From Flammula alnicola (lineage: Eukaryota > Basidiomycota > Agaricomycetes > Agaricales > Strophariaceae), in the NCBI GenBank assembly GCA_015499995.1, contig JADNRV010000340.1, positions 1 through 50,765 on the forward strand: 50,765 bases of DNA, read 5' to 3'. Shown here piece after piece: positions 10,065-25,500 of this stretch. The notes under the pieces are model-generated. The model saw only the letters and a list, made by a program, of their open reading frames with translations. It made no database searches and had not been told where the DNA came from. Position numbers and translations under genes: made by a program. Position 1 is the first letter of the stretch; each line of letters begins with the position of its first letter.

Positions 10065-10079
10065 CCATGATAGTCCCTA

Positions 10080-10087
10080 CTTCGGAT
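10080..10087. repeat. 8-bp target site duplication, right copy (hAT)
   Basis: CTTCGGAT immediately follows the right terminal inverted repeat and matches 3929-3936 exactly. Confidence 0.85.
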
Positions 10088-10178
10088 ACAATCTATATAC
10101 ACCATCGATATCCAAAGTCGTTGAACTTCTTCTTCTGCCATCTGTATATCTTTCAGACCGCTGAAAAGGGCGCGAACG

Positions 10179-11287
10179 ATGGTTATGACAGACGACCCAA
10201 AAATGAAAGACGCAAATGTTGTCCCCGAACCTATCATCATGTTTGCCCATTACTTCTTGTACTCAATTGGCTGGAACGCTCACAATTAACACAGGATACT
10301 GGGGGAAATCGGAGCTGGGAAAAGCACGGTGCGATCTCTTATCTTGATTTTGACGCGTAAAATTGACATTCTGCACAGTTTATTGACACGGCTGGCCCTG
10401 ACATTGACCCAAAACCGGAGATTGGACACGGTTTAAAGTCCTGCACCGCTCAAGTTTCTGTATATAAAGTCCAAGACCCAAAAAATCGGGGGGCATATGT
10501 ACGTCTCATCGATACGCCTGGGTTTAACGACCCGGACTCCCCAGGCGACGATAAGCAATTGGAGATAATTATCGATCGGCTGGAAAAGAAATCCGGGTCA
10601 GTGTAGATCTACAATATCGCCTCCTGCTCTGATCGCGAATTGACTCAGGCCGAACGCGAAACTCGCCGGCATCATTTATCTGCATGAAATAAACCAGGCT
10701 AGGCTGACAAAAAATAGCCCAGTGATGAAATCTCGTCCTTTCGGCGTCGTATTTGTGACCACGAAATGGAGCCAGGACCAGCGGCAACAGAAAATTCAGG
10801 CAAATCTCGAAAGGGAGTTAAAGACCACTTTCAATAACGTTACGATGATTCGGTCTGACAATACACTCGATTCCGCCTGGAACATCATTGGGACCGTTAC
10901 TTCCGCCCCCGCGGAGATTCCATTAGGGGAACTCCAACGCAAGTTGGAGCATGTTCGTCGTGAGCTCAATGGGTCAGAGAACAAAATACCGAAGTTTTTC
11001 CAATTTTTGATCAGCGGATGGCCATGGATAACATGTATGAAGGTCAGCTTTCTCACATCAATTGATAATCGCATTTTCTAAATGTTCTTGGAGTAGCGAT
11101 TTTAGCATATCAGTTTCAAATCCCCGTGCCCATACCGGGTGGCAGATGGGGCGATACTATACTTGATTTGATGGATTCCGCATTCAACCGTCGTTGTCGA
11201 ATAAAATACTTACATGATTTTTTTTTATCTTTGACCACTCATTTCCCCGTTTTATTATATCTTGTGGTGTTATCCATCCAGCGATAA
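10179..11287 (+). CDS. AIG1/septin-like P-loop GTPase (fungal G-domain protein)
   Basis: Five exons keep frame: 10179-10240, 10295-10328, 10379-10596, 10649-11042 and 11114-11287, giving 293 residues. The G1/P-loop is ILGEIGAGKST (about residues 20-30, joined across intron 1). G3 is LIDTPGFND, and a TTKW motif lies where G4 should be. This matches the large, mostly uncharacterised group of AIG1-like single-G-domain proteins in Agaricomycetes; GTP binding is inferred, the role unknown. The last exon ends in a hydrophobic stretch (FPVLLYLVVL) that could be a membrane tail. That exon depends on one choice of splice acceptor and is less certain. Only about 90 bp separate its ATG from the hAT insertion. 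Confidence 0.82.
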
Positions 11288-13832
11288 TGTCCATGGCTGA
11301 CATTCTCTACTTGTTCCGCCGTCACATCAATCTCAACTCAAAGAGGAAATAATAACTACATAAGGCAATAAATAATTCGCACATGAGGTTACAAATCACA
11401 CAAAGTAGTGTCCCTAAAGTGCTACTTCAGGCCCCTTGTATTCTTTCTTGAGTACAGAGTTCTTGTAACCACCATGGATGGGCATCGTCATCCTCAAGTA
11501 TTGCGTTCAAGTCTGTTATTAAATAATACCCTCTGAATCTGCTGTCCCTGCTGTCCCTGCCTCACACGCTCGATCAACGTTCGATGACTCTGCACATGGC
11601 CTTACGTCGAAAATACTAGTACCCTTGAAAATGCGCCCTCAATGTGCCTTTATACGTCTCCTTTGTCGACAACCCCTTTTTCATCACACCTGGTTTAGCG
11701 TCATGTTTTCAGGCTTAACGTCGATGATTATCGGGTCATGCTTTTGGACCCTCGTAACGTCGAAAGTCACTAATATGGCATCTTGGATCTATATTTTTGG
11801 CGTCGTGGCTTACAACTTCATCAATCCTGATCCTAAATTCGCCGTACCCTACCGCCTCGAAACCCGCCTCCATTCCCTTAAAACGTGAAATAAGGGCAGG
11901 ATGGACCATATTCGACGAGAGCCCCTATCAAATGACGATATTAATAACGGAAAGTAAGAGGCACGGACAAACGGAAACCGGAACGCTGACGCGAGTCTGC
12001 TTTGCAATGATGCACGGAAAAGATCGTGGCGTTGCATGCAGCACGTCAAGTACCGCAAACATGAATGCAAAGCCGATGTCCGACCATCTGGATATGAAGT
12101 TGGCCGCTCTGAGGACCTGCTGAAACCATGTTCGGATATTCAAACCGTCCTATAATGCTTTCTTTCTTTCTTGAGATCCCCTGCAATACGGGAAATAATC
12201 ATCTAGGTAGATGAATTGTGCTAAATTGAGTCGTCAATTGACCATGTCGTTGCTTGATGCGTACGAGTTGACGATAGACCGGCCTATATGGGAAGACTCG
12301 AACGGTCTATAATAAGAGGTCCATTGGTCATCAGGTTACCCGCCTTAGGTGGGTCACCGTGGAACAAAAGCGAGACTTAATAAGTCTGCCGAAGGTACAG
12401 CAGAACTGCAGAGTGTTCTTCAAAGGGCTTGTTGAGAGATCGCAGTAGGGAACAAAGTAGGAGGTAGGGTAAGGCAAGCATGCACTACAACAAAGGGTAG
12501 GTGCATTACGGCTGCAAGCTTTCCATGTTGAGCCGGCCGAGTCTTGGAACCGAGCAATCAAACGACAGATTTAGTGCAGCGTCATGAAGCGCCTCGCGGC
12601 AAGTGCAAGAGGTAACCCGTTGGTAGTGTTTCCAATAAATGAACCACGGCGTATTTGAAGAGCCTGCGTCGAAACGGCACCTGAGAGGCCGGAAAAGCAC
12701 ACTTGAAAAATGAAAACCATCGAGCGAAGAAGTTTATGAGATGAGGGGTGGTTGCCAGACCCTGTAGTTGCAGCACAGGTGTCCCTTGATCGACTTTGTG
12801 ACAGGAATTTTGAAGGTGGTGTCCTCAAGGAAAGCCTCGAGGATGGTGTAAACTGGATGGATACCAGCGAATCCTTGACTGTGAAGAACTGTGCATCTTC
12901 TAGGGGTATCGTCATTCCAAACAATAATCGGTCGACCCCAGATATAAGTCCGAACTCGGGTGGGTGAACTTTGAAGTACCCATTGGTGTTAGAACTTTAA
13001 CTGTAAGAGAAAGGTCTAGAAGTGGTTGTCGTTACTGCCACCATTCAACGTTGGGATAAAACATACTTAAATGGCCATGTGTGCCTTGAGTAGCAGCAGT
13101 AGTCGTTCCATGAAGAGGAACCTTTGGGATTTGTTGCGATGAAGCATTAAAACTGAGCGAGCTATGCGACCGCCGGAATCGCGACCGGGCCGAACGTTCA
13201 AGGGATAGATAAAACCTCCTTCTGCGTAAAAAAAGGGTCGCGGAAGAGAACGGCCAGTCTGTTATCTCAAAAGCACAGAAAAAGGCATGGAAACGATATA
13301 AAAAGAAAGAAGTATGAGAGACTGCTCTTTTTGTGGTGGATATTGCATTTCCATGGAATCGAAGTGGCGGTGTACCGTTGAGCTCGGGATGCGGGGTGGA
13401 TATAAATGAAAATTATGCTTTTCAACGGCTTCACAACCGGAACCAGGAAGGTGAAGAAACCTGCAAGCGACCAACAGGCGGCAACGAGAGAAATCGAAGA
13501 GACGATCTGTAGGAACGATAGTCCGTAAAAGGATGCTTAGGCGCGGTAACTCGGGAGAGCTCAAGGTCGGAAATGAACAGGTTGGGATAATTGAGCGCCT
13601 TTTGCCTCATGTGTGCAGCCCGAGAGTGCAATGAGGCGCGTGGGATGAATTGTTTCAAAGACAAGAGAGAAAAATGAGTCTGCAGGGTGTGAGAAGAAAT
13701 CAAAGTCCGCCCGTTTACAAGGATCTTCCGATTCCCCCCCATTTCCTTTCACCTTTTCTCGCTGGCCGTAGCCCTCCTCAAAGGCCAGGTCTTCCCTTTT
13801 CCATCCTCCTACCCCGCCCCTCCTTTCAAGCC
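11288..13832. other. Intergenic region without supported genes
   Basis: Short open frames exist on both strands but show no recognisable motif and no continuous exon chain. The last few hundred bases before 13833 are pyrimidine-rich and are probably promoter and 5' UTR of the casein kinase gene. Confidence 0.5.
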
Positions 13833-16066
13833 ATGTCCACTCCGCATGTCATAGCCTCTTCCTCAAACCACCCCTCTCATTCCGTCTCCTCAAACAACGG
13901 CATCGTTGGTGGGCATTACAAGGTTGGAAAGAAAATCGGCGAGGGTTCCTTTGGTGTGGTCTTTGAAGGTCCGTATATTCTCTTTCTCTGTGCTGCATAG
14001 CACCCTGTTCAGTATGGCCCCATGTCTCCGTGCTCGTCGGCTCGTGCCCACAGGGGGGGGGGAACAAAAGGCGCTCTACGCCTTTTCTTGAAGTTGCCTT
14101 GCCCTGTACTCTCTATCAACTCCATTCTCGCTTTCTATGCATCCATTGAACTCTGAACTAACACTATTGCAAAGGCGTCAAAGTAACCACCAGCCAACCT
14201 GTGGCGATAAAATTTGTACGCACCCTTTTTTTCGCCACTCCACGGCCGCCGCTCATTTTGCCACGAACAGGAACCACGGAAGTCGGACGCTCCTCAACTG
14301 CGAGATGAGTTCCGCTCGTACAGAACATTGAATGGAACTCGTACGTCTCCTGTCTTGTTGTGTGTATGTAAACTGCGCCTCACTTACTATGGGGATGTAT
14401 AGCCGGGGTACCGCAAGTGTACTATTTTGGTCAAGAGGGGCTCCACAACATCCTGGTCATCGACCTTTTGGGCCCCAACCTGGAGGACCTCTTCGATATG
14501 TGTGGGCGAAAGTTCACTATCAAGACAGTCTGTATGGCCGCCAAGCAGATGGTTCGTTTGTTGCTCCTGTCTTTTCCTTGTCCATGTTTCTCGGAACATA
14601 GATTATGCGATGTTCTCCAGCCTATGGAATATTTAACAAGACACATTTGTGATGCTAATACCTCATCCTGAATAGGTGACTCGTGTCCAGGCGATTCACG
14701 ACAAGTCGCTTATTTACCGGGATATCAAGCCCGATAACTTCCTGATTGGCGTCCCAGGGAACAAGAATGCCAACACTGTGCACATCATTGGTCCGTATAT
14801 GACATCCTTCCTTCTACAGACAGCCTTTGTTTGCATCATTCCTAATACATGTTCCCTTTTCAGATTTTGGAATGGCGAAGCATTATCGCGATCCAAAAAC
14901 GAAAGTTCATATTCCTTATCGGGAACGGAAGTCGCTGTCGGGGACCGCACGTTACATGTCAATCAACACTCATCTGGGACGTGAGCAGTCCCGTCGAGAC
15001 GACCTAGAGTCTCTCGGACATGTGTTCATGTACTTCTTGAGAGGCGGTCTTCCATGGCAGGGTTTGAGAGCCGCCACCAACAAGCAGAAGTATGAGAAGA
15101 TTGGCGAGAAAAAACAAACTACCCCCATCTCGGAGCTGTGCGAAGGTTTCCCTGGTTCGTATTTCATTGAGTTATATGTACCTCGTTGTCTGACAAAACG
15201 TTGAATTTAGAGGAGTTCACGATCTACATGAACTACGTTCGTAAGCTCGGTTTCGAGGAAACTCCCGACTACGATTTCCTGCGAGAACTTTTCACGAAGG
15301 TGCTGAAGACCTTGGGAGAACCGGAAGATGGAGTGTTCGATTGGATGCTTCTCAATGGCGGCAAGGGCTGGGAAGCCAGTAACGTCAGTCCTTATCGATC
15401 AGATTGTCTTTCTTCTTTTTTTTGCTAACAGCCCAATAGCACACATCAGCTTCGGCAGCCGCAGCACCGCACCGAGAAACCCGCCGAGAACGAGACCATG
15501 GCGGTCGTCGTTCACGACAAGTTCCAGACGGGACCACGCCCAATCAACTCGTTCTGAGCCCTGCTCCAGTGCATCAGAAGAGCAGCCGTCGGACAGGTAC
15601 TGGAGATCGTGCCAACACATCCAGGGACGTCGGCAGCGTACAGCCCCTCGCACCGCAGAGCAGACGAGCCAGCCAACAGCCCAGGGACATCAACGGCATC
15701 AGCAGTGGCGCTCTTACAGCGCCGCATCCCTATGCGACGGCTCCAAGCCCCACTGGCTACCGGACAGCGACGGCGACCAACAATTATGGGCGGCACTCGC
15801 CGAATCCTACGCCACAGATGCTTGCCAATGGCAACGCGCACCTGAATGGCTCCGAGTCGTTTTTGTATGGGCAGGCGCAGGCGGGCAAGAATGGGTCGGG
15901 AGAGGGCACGACGACTCCTGGGACTGGACAGAGGGACGTTGGAGGGCAGGTTAGGAATATGGGCATCTATGATCGCGAGCAGATGCAGAGAGTGGGCGAG
16001 CAAGACGAGGAGGGCGGCCATGGAAGACCGAAGGGGCTTTTCAGCTGGTTGTGCTGCCGTGGATAA
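13833..16066 (+). CDS. Casein kinase 1, Yck/CK1-gamma type with C-terminal Cys-Cys
   Basis: Eight exons keep frame: 13833-13968, 14175-14215, 14271-14340, 14403-14551, 14676-14790, 14864-15154, 15211-15383 and 15440-16066, giving 533 residues. The Ser/Thr kinase domain starts near residue 29 with the Gly-rich loop GEGSFG (G36-x-G38-x-x-G41). VAIK supplies Lys58, YRDIKPDN the catalytic Asp149, and DFGMAKHY starts at Asp171. [16 protein letters not shown] and the CK1-specific LPWQGL confirm the CK1 family. A ~210-residue Gln/Ser/Gly-rich tail ends in LFSWLCCRG. In yeast Yck1/Yck2 a terminal Cys pair is palmitoylated and anchors the kinase at the plasma membrane, and the same is inferred here. 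Members act in nutrient signalling, endocytosis and cell polarity. Confidence 0.94.
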
Positions 16067-16771
16067 AGTTATCTCTTTCTGGAAAATGGATGCTAGCGTA
16101 CCGGCTACGCTCCTCATGGTTCCTGGTAAGCAGTTTGGACGCCGTCGTACCTCTGCTAACAACCTTGTTTTTTATTTTATTTTTTTAGTTATGTTTAGAC
16201 CTTGCTTTCCTTTGACGACTCCATCACCCTTTAATCTGCATTTCACCAATCACCAACACTCGAACTGGAACGACATTTTTCTTGTTTTTTCTTCACGCTC
16301 ATGCAACTCTCCATCATCACCCTTCATATATATGTATATCCGGCTAACAACTATTCGATCCTTCGGCCTGCCCACTTACAAGGACCCCCGATGGTTCGTT
16401 ACTATACCTTAGGAAGCTCCCAACCGTTGACGAAACGAGCCATTCATGACCGCTCCTTACATAGTACAAGTTTTTTTTCTTCCTCGTCTTTTTTAAAACA
16501 ATGTGTATTATGTAGTCAATTTAATAGTGCTGTCCGGGAGAAAATAGAATGACGAGAAGTGTGATGGTTCGAGAGAGATATGTATCTTAATTGAAGTCGG
16601 TGAGGTGTTTTATAGGGTTGTCATTGGTTGTTACATATCCCCGCAAAGACATGTCTCGACACGAGCTAAACTTGCATGCACACGTTTGTTCTTATCTTTT
16701 ATCGCTCTTACTCGCTTCGGCTTCCTTCCACACAGACATAGAATACATAACCCACCCGCTATATCAACGTC
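16067..16771. other. Intergenic region between CK1 and PFKFB genes
   Basis: T-rich sequence follows the CK1 stop (3' UTR and terminator likely), then a pyrimidine-rich promoter-like stretch precedes 16772. No gene is supported. Confidence 0.5.
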
Positions 16772-19421
<2,650 letters not shown>

Positions 19422-20216
19422 TAAGGATTTGGGGTTTGGACGAACAACATAACTGCTCGTCTTCGACTTACTCATCAACAACATTTATCGGGAACGAAGG
19501 AAGATGTAGAAGAGATTGTACAACATAGCGTAAGAACCAATGGGTATAGTACTGTGTACTGTAAATAGAGTAGATTCATCGGCATTAACTTGGTCTTTGA
19601 GTACCTTCTCTGGATTCAAAGTGTATCTTGAAGTGCGGCCGCTTGTAGGCTTTCTACTTGAGCTAATTTAAGCGCACGGACTCACAAGGTGGGCTTGGCA
19701 ATTGCTTGGCACTGTGCACTGTGCTTCGAGATGAAGGATGTGGGCCGTAGCATATTACCAACGCCCAAAGCGGTTGAGCTTTTGGCGTTCAATGGATTTT
19801 GAGGGAACCAAGGAAAATGATACGATTTTATTGCATTGATTTGGGGAAGCGGCCGTCATAACCGCCATATTCGTATGTCGTACGATGACCCCGATGTTTT
19901 GGGAATCGTCATACTCTGGGTTGCCAACTCCTGGGACGCGTAAAACTTAAAGCAACTTTAACCAAGGCTCCTTGTGCTGTGAGAGTATTCACAGAAATTT
20001 TGATAGTTGGGGATTGGTCAGAGGGCGGGAATGGTTTAAAATCCGACAACCGACAGGACTCAGGAGGAGAACCGGTCGCGGGATTAAATACCGTCCCAAA
20101 ATAGGAATGCGAATGTGGGGTAGCCCCAAGATTCCCACCGTATAATATAACAGAGCTATAAATTGGGTTGCACTCCATACAACTTGCATACAACCTCGTC
20201 TCAAACAACCACCACC
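19422..20216. other. Intergenic region with TATA-like promoter at its right end
   Basis: No gene was seen. An AT-rich TATAATATAA near 20141 and CTATAAATT near 20155 lie 60-80 bp before the next ATG and are plausible core promoter elements. Confidence 0.45.
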
Positions 20217-20822
20217 ATGTCTCTCTCGAAACACGCCGCCCTCGCTCTGCGCGCCGCCCAAAAACCCTTCGCCGCACGCGCTTTCCACACCCCGTTCGCT
20301 GTGCTCGGCACGTCGCCCCTTACCACCCCTCCTGCGAAGGACACCATCGCGGCCCAGTATGAGAAACAGTATGACTACTCGACCGAGCCCGTCAGGTCGA
20401 CTGGCGGGTACCGCACATATGTGGTCTCTGAGCCAGAGCCGTCGTCGCGACACTACCGCGTCCCCGCCGGCGCCTACCCCACCTCGGCCCCCTATGCGAA
20501 CTTCCCCGCGACGGCTGGACCTGAGACACAAGGAATTGAATACTCATCGACCGGCGCAGAACTCCTCGCGCACGGGTTTACGACACACGCGGTGCCGCAG
20601 CACCCTGGCGGCATCGGCGAGAGCTCTGCCATCCGATATGCGTCGGCGCCTGGCGAGATGGGCGCGAGAGGGGGAGGGTATGGAGGGATGGGTCTGGTCG
20701 ATAAGAAGGGCACGAAAGCGGGGAAGGGGAGCCTCGGGGAGCGGAATCCGCCGCCTGATGGAAGCGTTGCGGAGGAGTACTCGAAAGCGGGCGTAGACGG
20801 AGCTTGGAAGCTGAGGAAGTGA
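20217..20822 (+). CDS. Small protein with likely mitochondrial presequence, function unknown
   Basis: This intronless 201-residue ORF starts in a strong context (CCACCATG). The first ~25 residues (MSLSKHAALALRAAQ, then KPFAARAFHTP) are rich in Ala/Arg/Ser and lack acids, as in a mitochondrial targeting sequence. The rest is low in hydrophobic residues and rich in Gly, Pro, Tyr and Thr, with no transmembrane segment. It ends DGAWKLRK. I recognise no named domain. A single uninterrupted, GC-rich exon is unusual among these intron-dense neighbours. An ATG 54 bp upstream in the same frame is possible but lacks the good context and presequence logic. Confidence 0.78.
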   Translation: MSLSKHAALALRAAQKPFAARAFHTPFAVLGTSPLTTPPAKDTIAAQYEKQYDYSTEPVRSTGGYRTYVVSEPEPSSRHYRVPAGAYPTSAPYANFPATAGPETQGIEYSSTGAELLAHGFTTHAVPQHPGGIGESSAIRYASAPGEMGARGGGYGGMGLVDKKGTKAGKGSLGERNPPPDGSVAEEYSKAGVDGAWKLRK

Positions 20823-22531
20823 TCATGAGCGTGGAGAAGCTGCGAAGGGGGTACAACATTGGCTTGGACGGCGTCTGACGGCGTATTTTCTTTATTGGGG
20901 TCCGTTTGCACTTCCCACCCTGCGGTCGAGACTCGAGACCTGTCTGGGTTGTATTAGTATCGGCTTTTTTATTCCTTTCTTTCTTGTGCTGCATATGTAT
21001 TTGAACCCATTCACCTGAAGTAGATTTGCACAACTTGTTTCCTGAAGAGAATTATTGAAGAGAGAGCTTTCAGTGCTGTATATGGTCTGCTTATATAAAT
21101 TATTCATGAGCCACCCGATGATTCTACAGAGTAAAACGGTAAGGCCGGACGACTCTGAGCTGCAGACCAAGTAAAAATAAGACAGTGTGGATTACTACGC
21201 ATCGGAGGTGTTCATGACAAAACGCCGAATGGATGTGATGATTATCTAGACTTTACAACAACGAGGACTTGCGTGCCAGTGATTTGTTTGCATGCTGAGT
21301 GCAGCTTGAAAGCTTGACGACTTGCTGCCACGTTGATTTTGTCTTTTGGGAGTCGACAATCTCTTGCCGTGTGTTGATGTGCCATCGTACGTTGAGGAAG
21401 GAGAGCACAGATATCGTTATCGTTCAAGACTTTATGACTTTAAAGGCTGAGAGTATGACCGTCCTGTACCTTCAAGTTACATCATGGATTCATGTAAGTC
21501 TTAAGATAATATCCTTTATGAGAGAATAGGAGCCATTGGATCCCCTGATGTTGCGGTTTGGCGAAAGGTCTGGATTCCGCCTTTCTTTATGATATTGAAA
21601 TAAAGAATGCAGAGACCTCGGTAGTTAGGAGGTCGTAGAAGTGGTGGAAGGGGGATTCGTAACGCACGCTGCAAGTTCGTGCATTTTGTATATTTATCAG
21701 AGGACCAGGAGACCAGAAGAAATTTCGAAATCAACTAGGCCTCGCATTGCGAGATGACTAGGACTCGTAGCGAGAATTCGAAGGACGAGTGGGCTGCTCG
21801 GCAGCCTTTCACGGACCACGGTCACGAGCTCGATCGCCCCTTAGAAGTTATAAGGCGATCTCGCTCTCTTCTGGATTCATTCTCCTTCTTTCCTGTACTC
21901 TTAGTCTATTGTCGTTAGCTCCCCGATAGGCACGCGTTGGTCCTTTCCATCTCGTCTCCTGAGTCCACTCACCCAGTGTAGACTGTAGTTCCCACTACGG
22001 TCTTTCAATGGGGAATCTGAGATGTGGACGTCACCTGGCATCAAAATATTTATATGCTCACGACATCGTGCCAAAATGTGCGTATAACGTTGAGCGCCCA
22101 CGATCACCGGTGCACTGCCATCAGTCCTCATGTACTTTTATCTCACTGCAGAACGCCCACTGCCTGAGCACCCAGCGTTCCCAGAGCTCTACCAGCCCAT
22201 CCTCGAGAGACCTCACTGCTACTTCCACCCGCAAAGTTCCTGCCATTTCCAATAGACCGCTCGTACATTCGGTGACGGAATGGAAAAGGGCAAGAAGAAG
22301 GATACAAAATTCATTGGTGGGTCTGATTCTAAATAGCAACTATTTCTTTCGCTGATCACGACGATTGAACCGGCTATAAGACAGAAGTAACGAATATGAC
22401 GATTATGAACTTTGGCCAGAGCTTCCAACCCCGTCCGTCTCTCCTGCTATCTCTGTGAGCAGACCGGCTGGTCTACAACATACATTCGACGCGAACGACT
22501 ATTATTTTTCCCCACCAAGTAAACTCTTTTC
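20823..22531. other. Long intergenic region, nothing supported
   Basis: Short frames only; no exon chain or motif was recognised. The first ~200 bp are probably the 3' UTR of the preceding gene. The stretch 21740-22000 is richer in GC than its surroundings, but no terminal repeats were found. Confidence 0.45.
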
Positions 22532-25500
22532 ATGAATACTATGGATAAAGAACTAAGGAACGTGCCATATCTAGCACCTAGAAATGCTCTGTCGTCTCTC
22601 GAACTTGACGATATGTCGGTAACTCCATCCCGGCAAGTAGATTTTGAAACAGATCGTCCTTCAGAGATCGGCTCATTTACATCTGGATCCAGTGCGATGT
22701 GTTTGGGTACCAAACGGAAGTTCTCTAGACTAGACAATAGTTGCGCATCGCCCAAACAAGAATTTATCGATCCGTTTGGCACACCCTCGCCGTCCACCGA
22801 TCGTAGCAACCCGAAAAGACGCATGGCCTCAGATATTGCCGTTCGTAGTGGTTCTAATCAATGTCAACCCCAAAGTCACGCGGCGACAAGTACAGTCATG
22901 AGTAGGATTCCGGAGTATGTCACCGATCTTCATCCACCGTCCGATTATTGAGTTCTTTTTCTATCCGCCTCCTAAGATCAGCTCCTGTTGTGAGTTCACT
23001 TTTAAATACCACTTCCAGGGACTCACGAATCGCTTTTTCAAAATTCACTAAACACATCCAATAAAATAGATGTTCCACCCAGCTTCGAGTCATCGAAGTC
23101 CCGGTATTTACCACACTCAACCTGGGTATGTTCTTACCGATCTCAAATTAGCGTCATTATTTGCTAATAACCTCATATTTTAGACGGCAATCTACGACTG
23201 TGCGTAAGAGGATATGGTCTCCCATTGTGGTCGGACGCTGACGGAACCCTACGTTCCTCGCATGCCTGTGCCTACCCACAGATAAACTTGGGTGATAATG
23301 GTTATGGCCAGAACCAACTCTCGTCACAGCAGATTGCCAATCGCTTCCATGTCGCCTCTACCCCTGCTAGAAATATTACAGTAATGTCATGAATATTTCC
23401 TTCAGGCCACAGAACCGCTGATAATAAACTTATAGGCCGTACCATCAACAATACATGTGCAAAACAGCTTCGATATCTACTATCGCCATCTATTTGCTAA
23501 GGAACGTGGCACGCCATTGTGGATACCATCGCCGAACAATTCCCTCCCCATCACATATCGGAGAAAGGGTATTTCGATTGGCGACGTTGGTATCATAACT
23601 AAGAATGGAGCCTTTGATTTTTTGTTCAATGTTTGCCTTCCTCATGATGATGAGATTAACAGGAATCGAGTGCCAGCGGATTTCTCTCCGCTAAATCCTC
23701 CCCTACTACCCGAGAACGATATCCAAATTTACGAGGACCTTGGTGAGGGTGCATATCTTTCAAGTGAATCGATTAAAAAAGATATCAGTGATGTTGGACC
23801 ATCGTATGTCAATTCGCATTATATTATCTATCGCACCTGATTTCAACCTACAACTCTTTCATTCAGCGGTATCACCTTTGAATCATCCGCTTGCGAAGGT
23901 GCTATACTGACCATTCCTCATGGTGCATATACGGAGGACCTAGCAAACCGGGCTGCATTCAAACGGTACCTTTCTGATAACGTATCCAGTTGGTACAAAT
24001 ATGCCAATGGGGTCCGTGGGCGGGAAGTAAACAATGGAGATCTGCGTCTTGTCACCGGTGTCGACAAATCTCGGGCTTGGGGTATGGCAACGTTTGCCAA
24101 TGTCACAGAGCAGACAAACCTCTCTTTGAAGCTGCGGTTCAAACCTAGCAAAGACAGCAGAGTCGGAACGCTATACACGTGGGACTATTCTGGCATCGCA
24201 GACTCGGCCAGATCAGGACCAGGTCGTCGGGAAATAGAGGCACTGTGGATGGGCGATGAATCACAGGGAATGCATGCGTTCGAAAATCAATCTCTATTCG
24301 TGCGGACGCTATCCGCTAAGCTCCAGGAAGACCAATGGGAGAAGTTGGAATATGAACTCAGGACGTCGTCAATCCTCACTGACCAATCGGGCGCAGCTTC
24401 TAAAAACACTGCAGGTCCCAATTTTACTCTTGGTCCTCCTTCTTCCAGTGCCCGAAGTGGAGCGTCTTCCGGCTCTCACAAAACTCCCATGTCTCGCAAT
24501 GGATATACTGTACTGTCGTCCGCCACCGAAAACCTCGTTAGGATATCTGATACGCCCACGGCTCTGGTGCGCAATGTCACATTTTTACTGATAATCACGG
24601 GTGTGAATGATATCTAGTAGAAATTTCATCCGTCAAACGTCATAAACGATTTTCTCTTACAATCGGTCAGTCTTTTGCTCAACTCCTAGTCAAGAATAAC
24701 ACCTTTTGCCCAAAATTTGTATGGAAACAGAGACCGAATGCATGGCTCGCTATCACCGATGACTGGGATTGGATCTCTATTCTTGAACATGTGAGGAGAC
24801 TCTTTACCCCCGGTATGGGATTTTACGCCTGAGGCTCGTCTATTTAGGGCGATTTGGCACTCCCTGCTTCGAACGAGATTCTAGCACGTTTAACAACCAC
24901 ATATGAAGTCACCGAAACACACGGTGCGTTCGTTTAGACTTTCGCGTCTCTCAATTTCTTGCCACAATATTCATTGCCTTTTTAAAAGGTGTTGCATCTT
25001 TGACACCAAAAGATGCTCTCCGCCGTGTTCCTGTTGTCGCCATCACCAGTGCCAAGGGTCGCTTGCGTCACCCCCGCTCTCAAACCATGGCTGACACCTT
25101 CAACGCGTGAGGCTTTTTCGTGTGTTTGACTTTTACGATTGTCTGACTCGATCCATTAACAGCGAGTCCGACTCCCCCCAGACTGTTGTCACAGATATTG
25201 TCATTGAAGGTCGGTTACTTTTATTTACATACCTTAAGCAGTCTTTGATCCTCGAGATCATTTTAGAACCTCTACATGATCCTGAAGATGGCGTCTACGA
25301 CGAAGAGACAGGTGCTCCATATAGTTTGCTCTGGACGACGCGTTCATGGCAGTCAGATTCCGGCAGTACCGCTCCCGATTCCTGGAACCATATGTTGCAG
25401 GAGTTGTCTATTTCATCGGGATATCCGAGCTACCCGAACTCCACCCCGAGCTCGCCTCAGTCTCCGCAACGACTCCAACTTCCCACAGAGTTTCATTCTG

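Larger units (their letters stand above)
3937..10079. mobile_element. hAT-type non-autonomous element, split by a nested retrotransposon
   Basis: The ends carry a perfect 15-bp terminal inverted repeat, TAGGGACTATCATGG at 3937-3951 and its complement at 10065-10079. They are flanked by an 8-bp direct repeat CTTCGGAT at 3929-3936 and 10080-10087. Eight-bp duplications and T/CAGGG-like ends are typical of hAT transposons. Once the nested Ngaro element (4171-9772) is removed, only about 541 bp remain, with no transposase, so it is a MITE-sized non-autonomous copy. Subterminal ACCGTGG-like words occur on both sides. Confidence 0.85.

Noticed and set aside
22920..23120. 66-codon minus-strand ORF
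   Set aside because: Overlaps an intron and exon of the plus-strand gene whose phases all fit.
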